From assembly GCF_007754425.1 (NCBI RefSeq), contig NZ_CP037452.1, forward strand, positions 6,365,164 through 6,429,163: 64,000 bases of DNA, in the 5' to 3' direction. Numbering within the stretch: the stretch's first letter is position 1; the number at the start of each line of letters is the position of its first letter. Position numbers and translations under genes: made by a program. The DNA comes from Gimesia fumaroli (GTDB lineage: Bacteria; Planctomycetota; Planctomycetia; Planctomycetales; Planctomycetaceae). The notes under the pieces were generated by a model. It was given only the letters and a program-made list of their open reading frames with translations, was not told the DNA's origin and did no database searches. Of this stretch, positions 18,984-27,998 are shown one piece after another.

Positions 18984-19847
18984 ATGCTGGCCCGACTGCG
19001 CCTGTTGCTGGAACTGATTCGTTTCAGCCATACCATTTTTGCACTCCCGTTTGCACTGCTCTCCGCAGTACTGGCCTGGCGTGGCCAAACGGTTCGCTGG
19101 CAAGAACTGGTCGGCATCCTGCTCTGCATGCTGTTTGCCCGCTCCGCAGCGATGGCCTTTAATCGACTCGTCGATCGCGATATCGACGCTCAGAACCCAC
19201 GCACCCAAAGCCGCCATCTGCCCGCCGGTCTGATCAGTGTGCGCGCGGTGTTTCTCTTCACACTGCTGACATCGCTGGCATTCATCGCCTCGACGCTCTT
19301 GTTCTTACCCAACCGCTGGCCCCTGTATCTGTCCATTCCAGTTCTGCTGTTTCTGCTCGGCTATTCCTATGCCAAGCGTTTCACAATCTGGTGCCACTAC
19401 TGGCTTTCCGCTGCTTTGATGCTCTCACCACTTGCCGCCTGGATCGCCATTCGCGGCAGTCTTTCACTGGAACCGATACTGCTGGGACTGGTCGTCTTTT
19501 TCTGGGTTGGCGGATTCGATATTATTTACGCGTGTCAGGATGTCCATTTCGATCAGGAAACCCGGCTCTCCAGCATTCCCTCACGCTGGGGAATCAGAAA
19601 AGCACTCCGTTTTGCCATGCTCAGCCACGCATTGACCATCGTCTGCCTGTTCAGTCTGTGGTACGTCGCCGCATTGGGAATTCCCTTTCTGATTGCGGTT
19701 CTTGCTGTGGCAGGCCTGTTGATCTACGAGCACCTGCTGGTGAATCCCGACGATCTGGGACGCGTCAATCTCGCCTTTTTTCACGTGAATGCCGTCATCA
19801 GTATTGGTTTGTTCTTTGTGGGATTGATCGATGTCTGGCTCGCATAA
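18984..19847 (+). CDS. mqnP: UbiA-family prenyltransferase, probably MqnP of futalosine menaquinone synthesis
   Basis: A 287-residue integral membrane protein with about eight hydrophobic segments. Both Asp-rich prenyl-diphosphate motifs of the UbiA family are visible: NRLVDRDIDAQNPRT (about 60-74) and YACQDVHFDQE (about 187-197). It adds an isoprenoid chain to an aromatic acceptor. Because the next gene is aminofutalosine synthase, the acceptor is more likely the 1,4-dihydroxy-6-naphthoate of the futalosine pathway (MqnP) than 4-hydroxybenzoate (UbiA). The specific assignment rests on this neighbour. Confidence 0.87.
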   Translation: MLARLRLLLELIRFSHTIFALPFALLSAVLAWRGQTVRWQELVGILLCMLFARSAAMAFNRLVDRDIDAQNPRTQSRHLPAGLISVRAVFLFTLLTSLAFIASTLLFLPNRWPLYLSIPVLLFLLGYSYAKRFTIWCHYWLSAALMLSPLAAWIAIRGSLSLEPILLGLVVFFWVGGFDIIYACQDVHFDQETRLSSIPSRWGIRKALRFAMLSHALTIVCLFSLWYVAALGIPFLIAVLAVAGLLIYEHLLVNPDDLGRVNLAFFHVNAVISIGLFFVGLIDVWLA

Positions 19848-19955
19848 GCGGGCCTGAATCGTAATAATAAAGTAAGTCTCTGTTGCGCGGTCTCTGCGAC
19901 CGCAGCAAACTCATTTGAACACCTGAAAAGCAATAAAGAATCAACAGTCAGTCTG

Positions 19956-21101
19956 ATGAATCTAAATCAAACCGAACAACAACAGTTGGATCTCATTACC
20001 CGCAAAGTCGAAGCCGGCGAACGCATCACTTTTGATGAAGGCGTCTTCCTGGATGAGAAAGTCGATATTCTGACGCTGGGTGCACTGGCCAATCAGATTC
20101 GCGAACGCAAAAACGGTAACTTCGCGTTCTATAATACCAACATTCATTTGAACCCAACCAATGTCTGTGTCTATCGCTGTAAGTTCTGTGCATTCCGGGC
20201 CGACCTGAAATCGCCCCGTGGCTACACCTTCACCGATGACATGATCCGCGAACGTGTTCAGGAAGCCCGGACTACCGGCGCAACGGAAATTCACGTCGTG
20301 GGAGGCCTGCACCATCAGAAAAAATTTGACTGGTATTTGAATGTGGTTCGCGTGATTCATGAAGAATATCCCGAACTGCACATCAAAGCCTGGACACCCG
20401 TGGAAATCAACTGGTTCAGTTTTATGACCAAAAAGCCGACACGCTGGGTCTTGGAACAGATGATGGAAGCCGGTCTTTCCAGCATGCCGGGCGGGGGCGC
20501 AGAAATCTTTCACCCCGAAGTCCGCGAACAGATTTGCGAGCACAAGGCCGATGCAGAAAGCTGGTTCGAAGTTCACCACGAAGCCCACAACCTCGGCTTG
20601 CGCAGTAACGCCACCATTCTCTACGGCCACTATGAACAGGCCAAGCATCGCATCGACCATCTCTGCCGCCTGCGAGAGCTGCAAGACGAAACCGGCGGCT
20701 TCCAGACATTTATTCCCCTGGCATTCCATCCCGAAAATACAGGCATGTCAGAGATCCATAAACCATCGGGACTGATGGACCTGAAAGTAATCGCTTTGTC
20801 ACGAATCATGCTCGACAACTTTGACCACATCAAAGCCTATTGGATCATGCTCGGCGAAAAGACCGCACAAACAGCACTGAGCTTTGGAGCAGACGACCTG
20901 GACGGGACCGTGGTTCATGAACTGATCTATCACGACGCCGGCGCCAAAACTCCGGAAGGTCTGACTGTCGAACAATTACACCGTCTGATCAATGAAGCAG
21001 GCCGAATTCCCGTCGAACGTGATACACTCTACCGTCACATCGTCAGAGAAGGCGCTGACTGGAGTGTCGGCGAACCGATTCTGACCTCCGCCGCTTCGTG
21101 A
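19956..21101 (+). CDS. mqnE: aminofutalosine synthase (radical SAM), menaquinone synthesis
   Basis: A 381-residue radical SAM enzyme. The iron-sulfur motif is CVYRCKFC (Cys71, 75, 78) inside HLNPTNVCVYRCKFCAF, very like MqnE. Other family marks are EIHVVGGLHH, WTPVEINWF, SSMPGGGAEIF, TILYGHYE and FIPLAFHPENT. MqnE joins carboxyvinyloxybenzoate to adenosine through S-adenosylmethionine to give aminofutalosine. The close relative MqnC uses the same fold, but the GGGAEIF and TPVEINWF segments favour MqnE. It sits 108 bases after the UbiA-type gene. Confidence 0.93.
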   Translation: MNLNQTEQQQLDLITRKVEAGERITFDEGVFLDEKVDILTLGALANQIRERKNGNFAFYNTNIHLNPTNVCVYRCKFCAFRADLKSPRGYTFTDDMIRERVQEARTTGATEIHVVGGLHHQKKFDWYLNVVRVIHEEYPELHIKAWTPVEINWFSFMTKKPTRWVLEQMMEAGLSSMPGGGAEIFHPEVREQICEHKADAESWFEVHHEAHNLGLRSNATILYGHYEQAKHRIDHLCRLRELQDETGGFQTFIPLAFHPENTGMSEIHKPSGLMDLKVIALSRIMLDNFDHIKAYWIMLGEKTAQTALSFGADDLDGTVVHELIYHDAGAKTPEGLTVEQLHRLINEAGRIPVERDTLYRHIVREGADWSVGEPILTSAAS

Positions 21102-21128
21102 ATGATTTCAAAACAGGAGAGACTCCCC

Positions 21129-21542
21129 ATGACCGATTCTGCCGTTTCTGACTCCATTCAGGTACAGTCGTTTGACCATATCACACTGGTCGTAAAAGAC
21201 CTGGAAGCATCTCGCCAGTTCTACGTCGATTTTCTGGGAATGGAACATGTTCCACGCCCGGGGTTCTCTTTTGAAGGGCACTGGTTCCAAATCGGCGATC
21301 AGCAAATTCATCTGATCCTCGAGCATGATCAATCCGGAAAAGCCGGCAATCTCGACCCCGATCAGAACACACGCACGCATCATTTTGCGTTTCAGGTTAA
21401 CGATGCAAAACAAGCTTATGAGAAAGCCGTCAGCCGGGAAATCCCCATTGTTTCGCCCCCCAAATCGCGACCCGATGGTGCCACGCAAACCTTCGTGAAT
21501 GACCCGGACGGCCATATTATCGAACTCTGCTCACTGGCTTGA
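21129..21542 (+). CDS. VOC-family (glyoxalase/bleomycin-resistance fold) protein
   Basis: A 137-residue single-domain protein. Start ATG 21129 follows an AGGAGAG ribosome-binding site; an upstream in-frame ATG at 21102 lies against the mqnE stop. Metal-ligand positions typical of the vicinal oxygen chelate fold are visible: His in FDHITLVVKDL, His in THHFAFQV, and Glu in DGHIIELCS. The N-terminal half has the ASRQFYVDFLGM helix. Substrate cannot be told; glyoxalase-like and dioxygenase-like roles are both possible. Adjacent to mqnE, but no known link to menaquinone synthesis. Confidence 0.85.
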   Translation: MTDSAVSDSIQVQSFDHITLVVKDLEASRQFYVDFLGMEHVPRPGFSFEGHWFQIGDQQIHLILEHDQSGKAGNLDPDQNTRTHHFAFQVNDAKQAYEKAVSREIPIVSPPKSRPDGATQTFVNDPDGHIIELCSLA

Positions 21543-21800
21543 ACGGTCTTAGCTCACTCCGAATATCAGCATTTTAACGGTTTTTCAGGTATTCGTTCAG
21601 CAGGGAGCGATTCAAGAAATCGTTAAGCTGCCAGAAGCATCAGAATCGACTGGAAATTCCATCAGATGATACGGTATACTTGAAATACAAAGAGCTTAGA
21701 TCAGCTCTCCCCGAGAAAAAAGTAGTAAGAAAACGCAGCTCAGACTGACATCTAACAACCACATAGCTTTAAGAACGAGTAGAGAGGGACAGGGATCGCA

Positions 21801-21989
21801 ATGACGGATGCACCCAAAAAAATGATCATGGGCTCAATGGCCGCTTCCGGACTGGTGGCTGTTCTCGCTCTGGTAGATATCATTGCTGGCATCCCATTTC
21901 GAGGCAGCACGATGATGGATATCATGTTCCTCATCTCAGCCGCACTGGTTCTGTTTCTCTGCTGGGATGCCTGGAAAGACCTGCGATAA
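21801..21989 (+). CDS. small two-helix membrane protein
   Basis: A 62-residue protein with two hydrophobic helices (GSMAASGLVAVLALVDIIAGIPF and MMDIMFLISAALVLFLCW) and a charged end. ATG 21801 follows a GAGAGGGAC ribosome-binding sequence. Small proteins of this layout are common in planctomycete genomes. Function unknown. It ends 17 bases before the stop of the convergent coiled-coil gene. Confidence 0.72.
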   Translation: MTDAPKKMIMGSMAASGLVAVLALVDIIAGIPFRGSTMMDIMFLISAALVLFLCWDAWKDLR

Positions 21990-22006
21990 GCGGATTATCA
22001 GGCGTT

Positions 22007-24046
22007 TCAGGATTCCGTGTCCGGTTCGTTGCCTGCGTCTTCCTCTACTGATTCTGCCCGCTCATCCAAAGGCGCCTCACCCGGTATTTCGGATGCTGGT
22101 TCATGGAATGAAGTAGACGAGACCATATTCAATTCCGGCACCGCTTCATCGACTGTCATTTCCGCACCCGTCAATTCAGCGAGTTGCTGCAATAGCTCGC
22201 GAATGATGAGTTCGGCATGCACTTTTTCCTGTAGCCAGGTTTCCCGGTTCTGATCCCAGGCCGCATCCCGAATCGACATCTGCTCTGCTTCGAAGCGTAA
22301 CTGTTCGCCGCGCAACCTCAGTTGTTCATCACGCTCAGCAATCCATTCGGAAAGATCCTGACGTTCCTGGCGAAATTCGTCACGGTGCCGATGAAATACT
22401 TCTTGAGAATGATCCAGCTCCTGACGTTCCACCGAAAGAGATTCACGCAACTGACGGTAATGCGCAGCCAGAGCGTCTCTGGCTTTTTCCAGTCGCTCAC
22501 GTGCCGCTTCTTCACCTTCTACCTGCGTCAGTTGTGCCCACCCCTCTTCGAGAGCCAGACGCATTTCCAGTGTACCACGGTGTGTCTCTTCAACCTCAGA
22601 CCTTAGTGTGTCCAGTCGTTCGCGACGGCGTTCCAGATTATCGGCGTGCAACGCCAGCATATCCTGCTGGCGACGCAATTCGGCCTTTTGTGCGTCACGG
22701 TCTTTTTTCCAGGACTCATATTCTTGAGTCATCCGCTGCGCCTGATTCAATTCCTGGCGTTCTACCTTACGCCGCAGTTCTAAATGCAACGACCGCTCGC
22801 GACTCAAAGACTCTTCGCGTTGATGTAATAGATCCCGGAACCGATCCAGCTGTTTCATGCGCAACAGATGAATCCGCTCGTTCTGTTCGTGCTGCTGTTG
22901 CTGGATCTGCTGCTGCCGCTGAAACTCATGCTGCTCCTGCTCGATCTGCTTCCGCAACCTTAACAGATGATTCTCCTGAAACTTGATCCGGTTCTCGATC
23001 AGCGTTCGTTTCTGCTCAAACTGCTCTTCCCGGGAACTGTACTCGCGCTGCAGATCCTCACGCTGAATTCTCAGCTGATGTTCAATTTCTTCAGAACGAA
23101 TCACAAAATCTCGTTTCTGGGATTCCAGTGATTCCAGCTCTGCCTGCCTTTGGGACTCCCAATCCGCTTTTTGCGTTTTCAGTTCCAGCTCAAAGTTTTC
23201 TTTACGAGAAGCGAGCTCTTCTTCTACTTTTCGAATCGTGGTTTCATGTAATTCACGTTCGCGTTTCAGATGATTCAACTCAGTCTGCTTCACGCCCCGC
23301 CATTCTTCCTGGGCGTGTTCCAGGTCGCGTCGCTGCTCGGCCAGTGAGGATTGCACCTCTTCACGAATCCGGCTACGTTCCTGATTCAAATCCAGACGCT
23401 GTCGTTCCAGCGTTTCCCGCTGCTGAGCAAATTCAATCAGAATCTGATCCCGCATTTCACTGCGTTCCAGCTCCAGCGCATCCTGGGCATCGAACACTTT
23501 TTCCTGCTCATGCTGCACGGTTTTTGCCAGCTTTTCACACTCGACCGCTTTACGAATCAGTTCGGTCTCTTTCTCGCGGACGCTTGCTTCCCGTTCGTCA
23601 TACTGTTCCTCAATCTGACCGACCCACATCCGGATTTTGCGTCGCTCATTATCAAGCTCACTCAATTGGCCGCTCAGCGTCTGCTCACGACGACTGATTT
23701 CGGCAAACTGCGATTTGAGGTAATTGGCAATTTCTCCCGCCTGCGATAAAAGCTCGGCGCCCGTTAAAGAAGCACCTGCTTCCGCTGCCCCCTGTGTCTG
23801 CATTTCCGCAGCGACTGATGCAAAAGAGAGACTTTCTTCCAGAGCTGCCTGCTTCTGGGCACTGAAAGACGAGGCTTCATCCTGCGGAATGGGTGCTTGT
23901 GAATGATGCGGAGAGTCTGCCCGGCGTTCTACGCCCTGGGGACTGGAAAGAGGTCGAGAGTCAGCCGCATCACCGCTGGTCGGTTTCATACCCGCAAACG
24001 GAGAAGGGGACTCTGTTTTCTGCTCAGGCTTGATTTCATCGCTCAT
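22007..24046 (-). CDS. long coiled-coil protein
   Basis: A 679-residue protein from ATG 24046, chosen because it follows an AAAGGAAT ribosome-binding site; the frame is open to 24148. Residues about 1-90 are Pro/Ser-rich and probably disordered. About 100-600 is an almost unbroken coiled coil rich in Glu, Gln and Arg with repeated RxxLExxR patterns and few Gly or Pro. The last 50 residues are acidic. No signal peptide, membrane helix or enzymatic domain is visible. It may be a structural or scaffolding protein; I do not recognise a family. Confidence 0.85.
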   Translation of the reverse strand: MSDEIKPEQKTESPSPFAGMKPTSGDAADSRPLSSPQGVERRADSPHHSQAPIPQDEASSFSAQKQAALEESLSFASVAAEMQTQGAAEAGASLTGAELLSQAGEIANYLKSQFAEISRREQTLSGQLSELDNERRKIRMWVGQIEEQYDEREASVREKETELIRKAVECEKLAKTVQHEQEKVFDAQDALELERSEMRDQILIEFAQQRETLERQRLDLNQERSRIREEVQSSLAEQRRDLEHAQEEWRGVKQTELNHLKRERELHETTIRKVEEELASRKENFELELKTQKADWESQRQAELESLESQKRDFVIRSEEIEHQLRIQREDLQREYSSREEQFEQKRTLIENRIKFQENHLLRLRKQIEQEQHEFQRQQQIQQQQHEQNERIHLLRMKQLDRFRDLLHQREESLSRERSLHLELRRKVERQELNQAQRMTQEYESWKKDRDAQKAELRRQQDMLALHADNLERRRERLDTLRSEVEETHRGTLEMRLALEEGWAQLTQVEGEEAARERLEKARDALAAHYRQLRESLSVERQELDHSQEVFHRHRDEFRQERQDLSEWIAERDEQLRLRGEQLRFEAEQMSIRDAAWDQNRETWLQEKVHAELIIRELLQQLAELTGAEMTVDEAVPELNMVSSTSFHEPASEIPGEAPLDERAESVEEDAGNEPDTES

Positions 24047-24166
24047 GCCGGGATTCCTTTCCCTGAAAAGCGTCTCGCTATGTCGTCTGCTATCAGCACA
24101 AAATTGAGGAATCCCATTCCTCAAAAAACACATCGTACTTGAGTTCAAACGAATCAGTTAAACGAC

Positions 24167-24204
24167 AAAAAGGGCAGAGAAGGATTGAAGACCATCCTCT
24201 GCCC
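24167..24204 (-). terminator. trxA: rho-independent terminator of trxA
   Basis: GGGCAGAG-AA-GGAT (24172-24185) pairs with ATCCTCTGCCC (24194-24204), with a two-base bulge. On the reverse strand the hairpin is followed by TTTTTGTCG. It lies 33 bases after the trxA stop. Confidence 0.82.
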
Positions 24205-24236
24205 ACTATGTATTAAAACCGCAATTTCAATTGCGA

Positions 24237-24563
24237 TTATAACTGGCTGTCAAGAGATGCGGAAAAGCGTTCTTTGGGAGTCACGCCCACAAACGTTTCA
24301 ACAACCTGACCATTTTTGTAAAGCATCACAGTTGGAATCGCGCTGATGTTGTTTGAGGAAGCAACACCTGGATTTTCATCCGTGTTCAATTTTCCCACAC
24401 GAACCCGGCCTGAGTAATCGCTGGCAATTTCTTCGATGGTCGGCATCATCATTTTACAAGGACCGCACCAGGGAGCCCAAAAGTCAACTAAAACTGGTTC
24501 CGACGCTTCGATTACTTCAGATTGGAAATTCGCATCAGTGAATTCCAGGACATTTTCAGCCAT
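24237..24563 (-). CDS. trxA: thioredoxin
   Basis: A 108-residue thioredoxin with the WAPWCGPCK active site (Cys33 and Cys36) and the cis-proline loop SAIPTVMLYKNG. Full family length, no signal peptide, hence cytoplasmic disulfide reductase. ATG start after a GGAGAC ribosome-binding site. Followed by its own terminator. Confidence 0.97.
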   Translation of the reverse strand: MAENVLEFTDANFQSEVIEASEPVLVDFWAPWCGPCKMMMPTIEEIASDYSGRVRVGKLNTDENPGVASSNNISAIPTVMLYKNGQVVETFVGVTPKERFSASLDSQL

Positions 24564-24943
24564 TACTGGTTGTCTCCGTTACAATTGGATTCGATATACT
24601 CATTTAAAAAAGCAGAGAAAATCGCTTCGACTACCCTGCAATGACATCGGTTCCCGACTCCAGGATCGCGCTAACCCAATGGAAATCAAGAACAAAATTG
24701 CTTCGCTTCTCATTGCAATTGTAGAGAATTATAGAGATCCTGTATATTGTGTCAATGCTCTCTATGAAGCTGAAAATGACAAAAACTCTTGTGAAATAAG
24801 GGATTACGCCGCGCGGTACAACGCGTACCGAAATATTTTAAACTCGACAAACTGAGTCCCTCTCGACAAAATAGGGACAACACACAATTGTCATAATCGT
24901 CTTATATTAAAGAACTTAATGACAGAACCCCTGGGAGCGGATT
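24564..24943. other. intergenic spacer with a doubtful small ORF
   Basis: Spacer between divergent genes. A 58-codon ORF at 24679-24855 (product beginning MEIKNKIASLLIAIVENY, continuing with charged helix-like sequence) lacks a clear ribosome-binding site. Its composition is protein-like, so it may be a small gene, but I cannot confirm it. No repeat or RNA seen. Confidence 0.35.
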
Positions 24944-25885
24944 ATGCACTCGTACATCAAATCTCTGATCTTGGCCGCACTTTGCTGCGCCCTCGCTCCC
25001 GCTTTCACCCAGGCAGACGAGGCATCCGAAGACCCGTTTAAGCCCTTTCCAGACCAACTTGCCCCTTCGCTGTTCAACGAAGTAGAGGATAAATACGAGT
25101 TCGGCATCCGCGCCGAAGAAAAAGCGCTCTACTACTATGTCCTCAAACATCTCCGCGAAACCAGCCTGCAGGACCAGAAGCAAGCCGCTCAGTTCAACCT
25201 GCAACAGAGACGATCCGAACTCAAAACATTCAAAGAACACCCCAAGCTGAAACTTCCCCTCTTTCCGGACATCTTTAAGAACAGCAATCGTTACAAAGGT
25301 AGACTCGTCACCTTGACCGGGCGGGTTCGAAAGCTGATTCATTACCCGGCCGAAAAAAATGAGTATGGCATCAAAACTTTATATGAAGCCTGGCTGTTTA
25401 CCGACGACTCTCAACAAAACCCGACCGTCGTCGTCTGCACCGATGTGCCGCCGGAATTGAAAGACGGTCTTCCCAAAGGGACCGACGTCATCGACCACGT
25501 GACAGTCACCGGCTACCTTTTCAAAATGTACGTTTACAATGCTCAGGATGCGACACGGGTTGCTCCACTGATTCTGGCCGGGCAACTCGAATGGACTCCC
25601 CAGGTCGTTGATGAAAAAGGGAGTCTGCTCTTTTCCCAAATTCTGGCGGGCACTCTGATCATTCTGATTGCCGGCGTTGCGTTCGCCATGTGGAAAGCCA
25701 GCCAGAAAGATAAACAGTTCAGAGAGGCACGCTTGAAAACCAGCGAAGAACAAGTCAGCTTCAATCAACTGGAATCCCCGCCCGCTGCCACTCAAGTAGA
25801 ACCAAAGCTGGCGGCGGAATCAAAATCTGAACCAAAGACAGAGTCGAAGTCCGAATCCAAATCCGACGACAAAACGCCGGAATAA
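24944..25885 (+). CDS. exported single-pass membrane protein, unknown function
   Basis: A 313-residue protein: signal peptide (SLILAALCCALAPAFTQADE, cleavage near residue 24), a helical region, then beta-rich sequence (RLVTLTGRVRKLIHYPAE and DHVTVTGYLFKMY) suggesting an OB-like fold. A transmembrane helix follows at about 230-250 (ILAGTLIILIAGVAFAMW), then a cytoplasmic tail of repeated Ser/Glu/Lys units. It precedes purN by 33 bases and may share its transcript. Found here without a known domain name. Confidence 0.8.
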   Translation: MHSYIKSLILAALCCALAPAFTQADEASEDPFKPFPDQLAPSLFNEVEDKYEFGIRAEEKALYYYVLKHLRETSLQDQKQAAQFNLQQRRSELKTFKEHPKLKLPLFPDIFKNSNRYKGRLVTLTGRVRKLIHYPAEKNEYGIKTLYEAWLFTDDSQQNPTVVVCTDVPPELKDGLPKGTDVIDHVTVTGYLFKMYVYNAQDATRVAPLILAGQLEWTPQVVDEKGSLLFSQILAGTLIILIAGVAFAMWKASQKDKQFREARLKTSEEQVSFNQLESPPAATQVEPKLAAESKSEPKTESKSESKSDDKTPE

Positions 25886-25918
25886 TCACTCAATTTAAAA
25901 GAATATTGTATCACTAGT

Positions 25919-26572
25919 ATGAACGCGGATCTCACTCTCGCACCTGTCCAGAATCGTCCTCTCAAACTGGCCGTTCTGATTTCCGGCGGCGGAACCACTC
26001 TCACGAACTTTCTGGAAAAACGGGCAGCCGGTGAACTCAACATCGAGGTACCGCTGGTCATCGCCAGCCGCCCCGACTGCGGAGGAATCGCCAAAGCCGA
26101 AGCCGCCGGACTGCGCTGCGAAGTGATCAGACGTCGCGATTTTGAAAACACGCAAGACTTCAGTGCCGCGATTTTTAATCTCTGTCGCGAAGCCGAAGTT
26201 GATCTGGTGACACTCGCCGGCTTTTTGTCACTGATTCATATTCCTGACGACTTCCAGTACCGCGTGATGAATATTCACCCGGCGCTCATTCCCGCCTTCT
26301 GTGGACACGGATTTTACGGCCATAAAGTTCATGAAGCCGTCGTCGCGCGCGGCGTCAAAGTCAGCGGCTGCACCGTACACTTTGCCGACAACGAATACGA
26401 TCACGGTCCGATCATCGGACAGAGCACTGTTCCCGTCAAAGGAACCGACACGCCCGACGAGGTCGCGGCGAATGTCTTCCAGGCCGAATGTGAGCTCTAC
26501 CCCCACGTCATTCGACTTTTCGCAGCTGGTAAAATCAAAATCGTCGATCGCCGTGCTGTCATCGAAGAGTAA
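25919..26572 (+). CDS. purN: phosphoribosylglycinamide formyltransferase
   Basis: Third step of purine synthesis: formylates glycinamide ribonucleotide from 10-formyl-tetrahydrofolate. The 217-residue product has the phosphate loop SGGGTTLTNF (22-31), catalytic NIHPALIPAFCG (118-129, His120) and DNEYDHGPIIGQ (Asp161) at the folate and catalytic site. Family length is normal. The loop GGGTT differs from the common GSGSNL, as in some formyltransferase-like paralogues, but the catalytic residues are intact. Confidence 0.92.
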   Translation: MNADLTLAPVQNRPLKLAVLISGGGTTLTNFLEKRAAGELNIEVPLVIASRPDCGGIAKAEAAGLRCEVIRRRDFENTQDFSAAIFNLCREAEVDLVTLAGFLSLIHIPDDFQYRVMNIHPALIPAFCGHGFYGHKVHEAVVARGVKVSGCTVHFADNEYDHGPIIGQSTVPVKGTDTPDEVAANVFQAECELYPHVIRLFAAGKIKIVDRRAVIEE

Positions 26573-26585
26573 CTTCAGCCGGGAC

Positions 26586-27950
26586 CTAAAGCTTCTGGCT
26601 TCCCGGAGGCGGCCCCAGGGGGTTACTCGAATTCGGCGGAATTGGATCGTTCGTGTACATTACTTTGTCATAGAGCTCGGGCGGCAGCACGCGAAGAACA
26701 GTAAACAATCCATGCACGCCATGATACCAGCCTTCCCGCATCCCTTGCGTCTCTCGACGACTTGTCAATTTATACACGTCTTCCGGCGTCAGTTTCGCGC
26801 TTGACATCATCTGTGGGAATCCGGGCACTTCAAAGCCGGCTTTGTTTTTATTGTCGCGCACAATTGGTCCGACCTGGGTCACCATATGATTCATCATGTG
26901 GTGGAACATATGACAGTGCATCACCCAGTCTCCCGGATTGTTAGCGACTAATTCCACCTCGCGCGATTGCGCGACGCCCACTATTACCGTATTGCCGGGA
27001 ATCCACGCCGACTCCGGTATGCGGCCCCCCTCTGTTGCGGTCACCCAGAAAGTATGCCCATGCAAATGCATTGGATGCTGATGCAGCGTGCTGAAATTCA
27101 GAAACCGAATTCGAATGCGTTCCCCCAGTTTACAAACCAGCGGCGTTGTGTAAGGGCCACAACGACCATTGATCGTCAGGAAATTCCAGTCCATCGACGT
27201 CGTATCCGGAATACTTGTGTTTGGCAACATGGAAAACTGTTGCGTCATCAACACAAAATCCCGATCGACGGTGGGCTCGAATGCCACCTTGGGATGAATG
27301 ATGAACGGCACCACCATCCCGATCGCTTCCTGCATCGCGACATGAGGGTGCAGAAAGTAACTCCCTTCCTGATGCACATCATATTCATACACGAACGTCT
27401 CACCCGGCTTAACCAGATTCTGAGTCACCGCCGGAATCCCGTCCATATAGACCGGCAACTCCATTCCATGCGAATGCAGCGTGGTCGCCTCGGGCAGTTC
27501 ATTCTTGAAAATAATCCGCACCCGTTCCCCCTGGTACATCTCCAGCACGGGCCCCGGAAACTGTTCGTTGTAACCGTAGGCGTCCATCCAGATGCCCGGT
27601 AAGACCTCACGACGCACCGGCATCGCACGCAGATGAAATTCCCGCGCCCCATCGACAATTTTCCCGAACGTCGTTGGCAAATCGGGGGCAATGACATTCA
27701 CGGGCGTCAAACCCGGTGCGCGAAGACCGGGGACCAGCTTGCCCCGATCCGTCGGACTGCCGATTGGCCCTCCCAGACCGGGATGCATCCGGGGATATCC
27801 GTCATCGACACCGGGCCCCGCCTCTTCATCCGCGCCGGAAATTGATGCCGTCTCAGGCTGCTGCCCCATCACCGAACCTGCGGCAAACAGGCCGGCGGTC
27901 GCAGCCGCACCTTTGACCAGAAATTCTCTGCGATCGTTGGGAGTCACCAT
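26586..27950 (-). CDS. multicopper oxidase, Tat-exported
   Basis: A 454-residue protein from ATG 27950 after an AAAGAGGAAT ribosome-binding site. It begins with a Tat signal (NDRREFLVKGAAATAGLFAAGSVMG). Copper ligands are visible as HSHG (159-162), HPH (201-203), HPMHLHGH (292-299) and HCHMFHHMMNHM (345-356, with Cys346 as type 1 copper ligand and Met356 as likely axial ligand). These are the four His-rich sites of laccase/CopA/CueO-type oxidases. Cuprous oxidase activity is plausible given the TolC-family gene 49 bases upstream. A Met-rich domain as in CopA is absent. Converges on purN with a 13-base gap. Confidence 0.93.
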   Translation of the reverse strand: MVTPNDRREFLVKGAAATAGLFAAGSVMGQQPETASISGADEEAGPGVDDGYPRMHPGLGGPIGSPTDRGKLVPGLRAPGLTPVNVIAPDLPTTFGKIVDGAREFHLRAMPVRREVLPGIWMDAYGYNEQFPGPVLEMYQGERVRIIFKNELPEATTLHSHGMELPVYMDGIPAVTQNLVKPGETFVYEYDVHQEGSYFLHPHVAMQEAIGMVVPFIIHPKVAFEPTVDRDFVLMTQQFSMLPNTSIPDTTSMDWNFLTINGRCGPYTTPLVCKLGERIRIRFLNFSTLHQHPMHLHGHTFWVTATEGGRIPESAWIPGNTVIVGVAQSREVELVANNPGDWVMHCHMFHHMMNHMVTQVGPIVRDNKNKAGFEVPGFPQMMSSAKLTPEDVYKLTSRRETQGMREGWYHGVHGLFTVLRVLPPELYDKVMYTNDPIPPNSSNPLGPPPGSQKL

Positions 27951-27998
27951 GATTCCTCTTTCATCCAATGAATATTTTACGTTCGTCCCGCGTCATCC

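Noticed and set aside
22322-23906. several forward ORFs inside the coiled-coil gene
   Set aside because: They are antisense shadows of a real reverse-strand gene with strongly biased composition.
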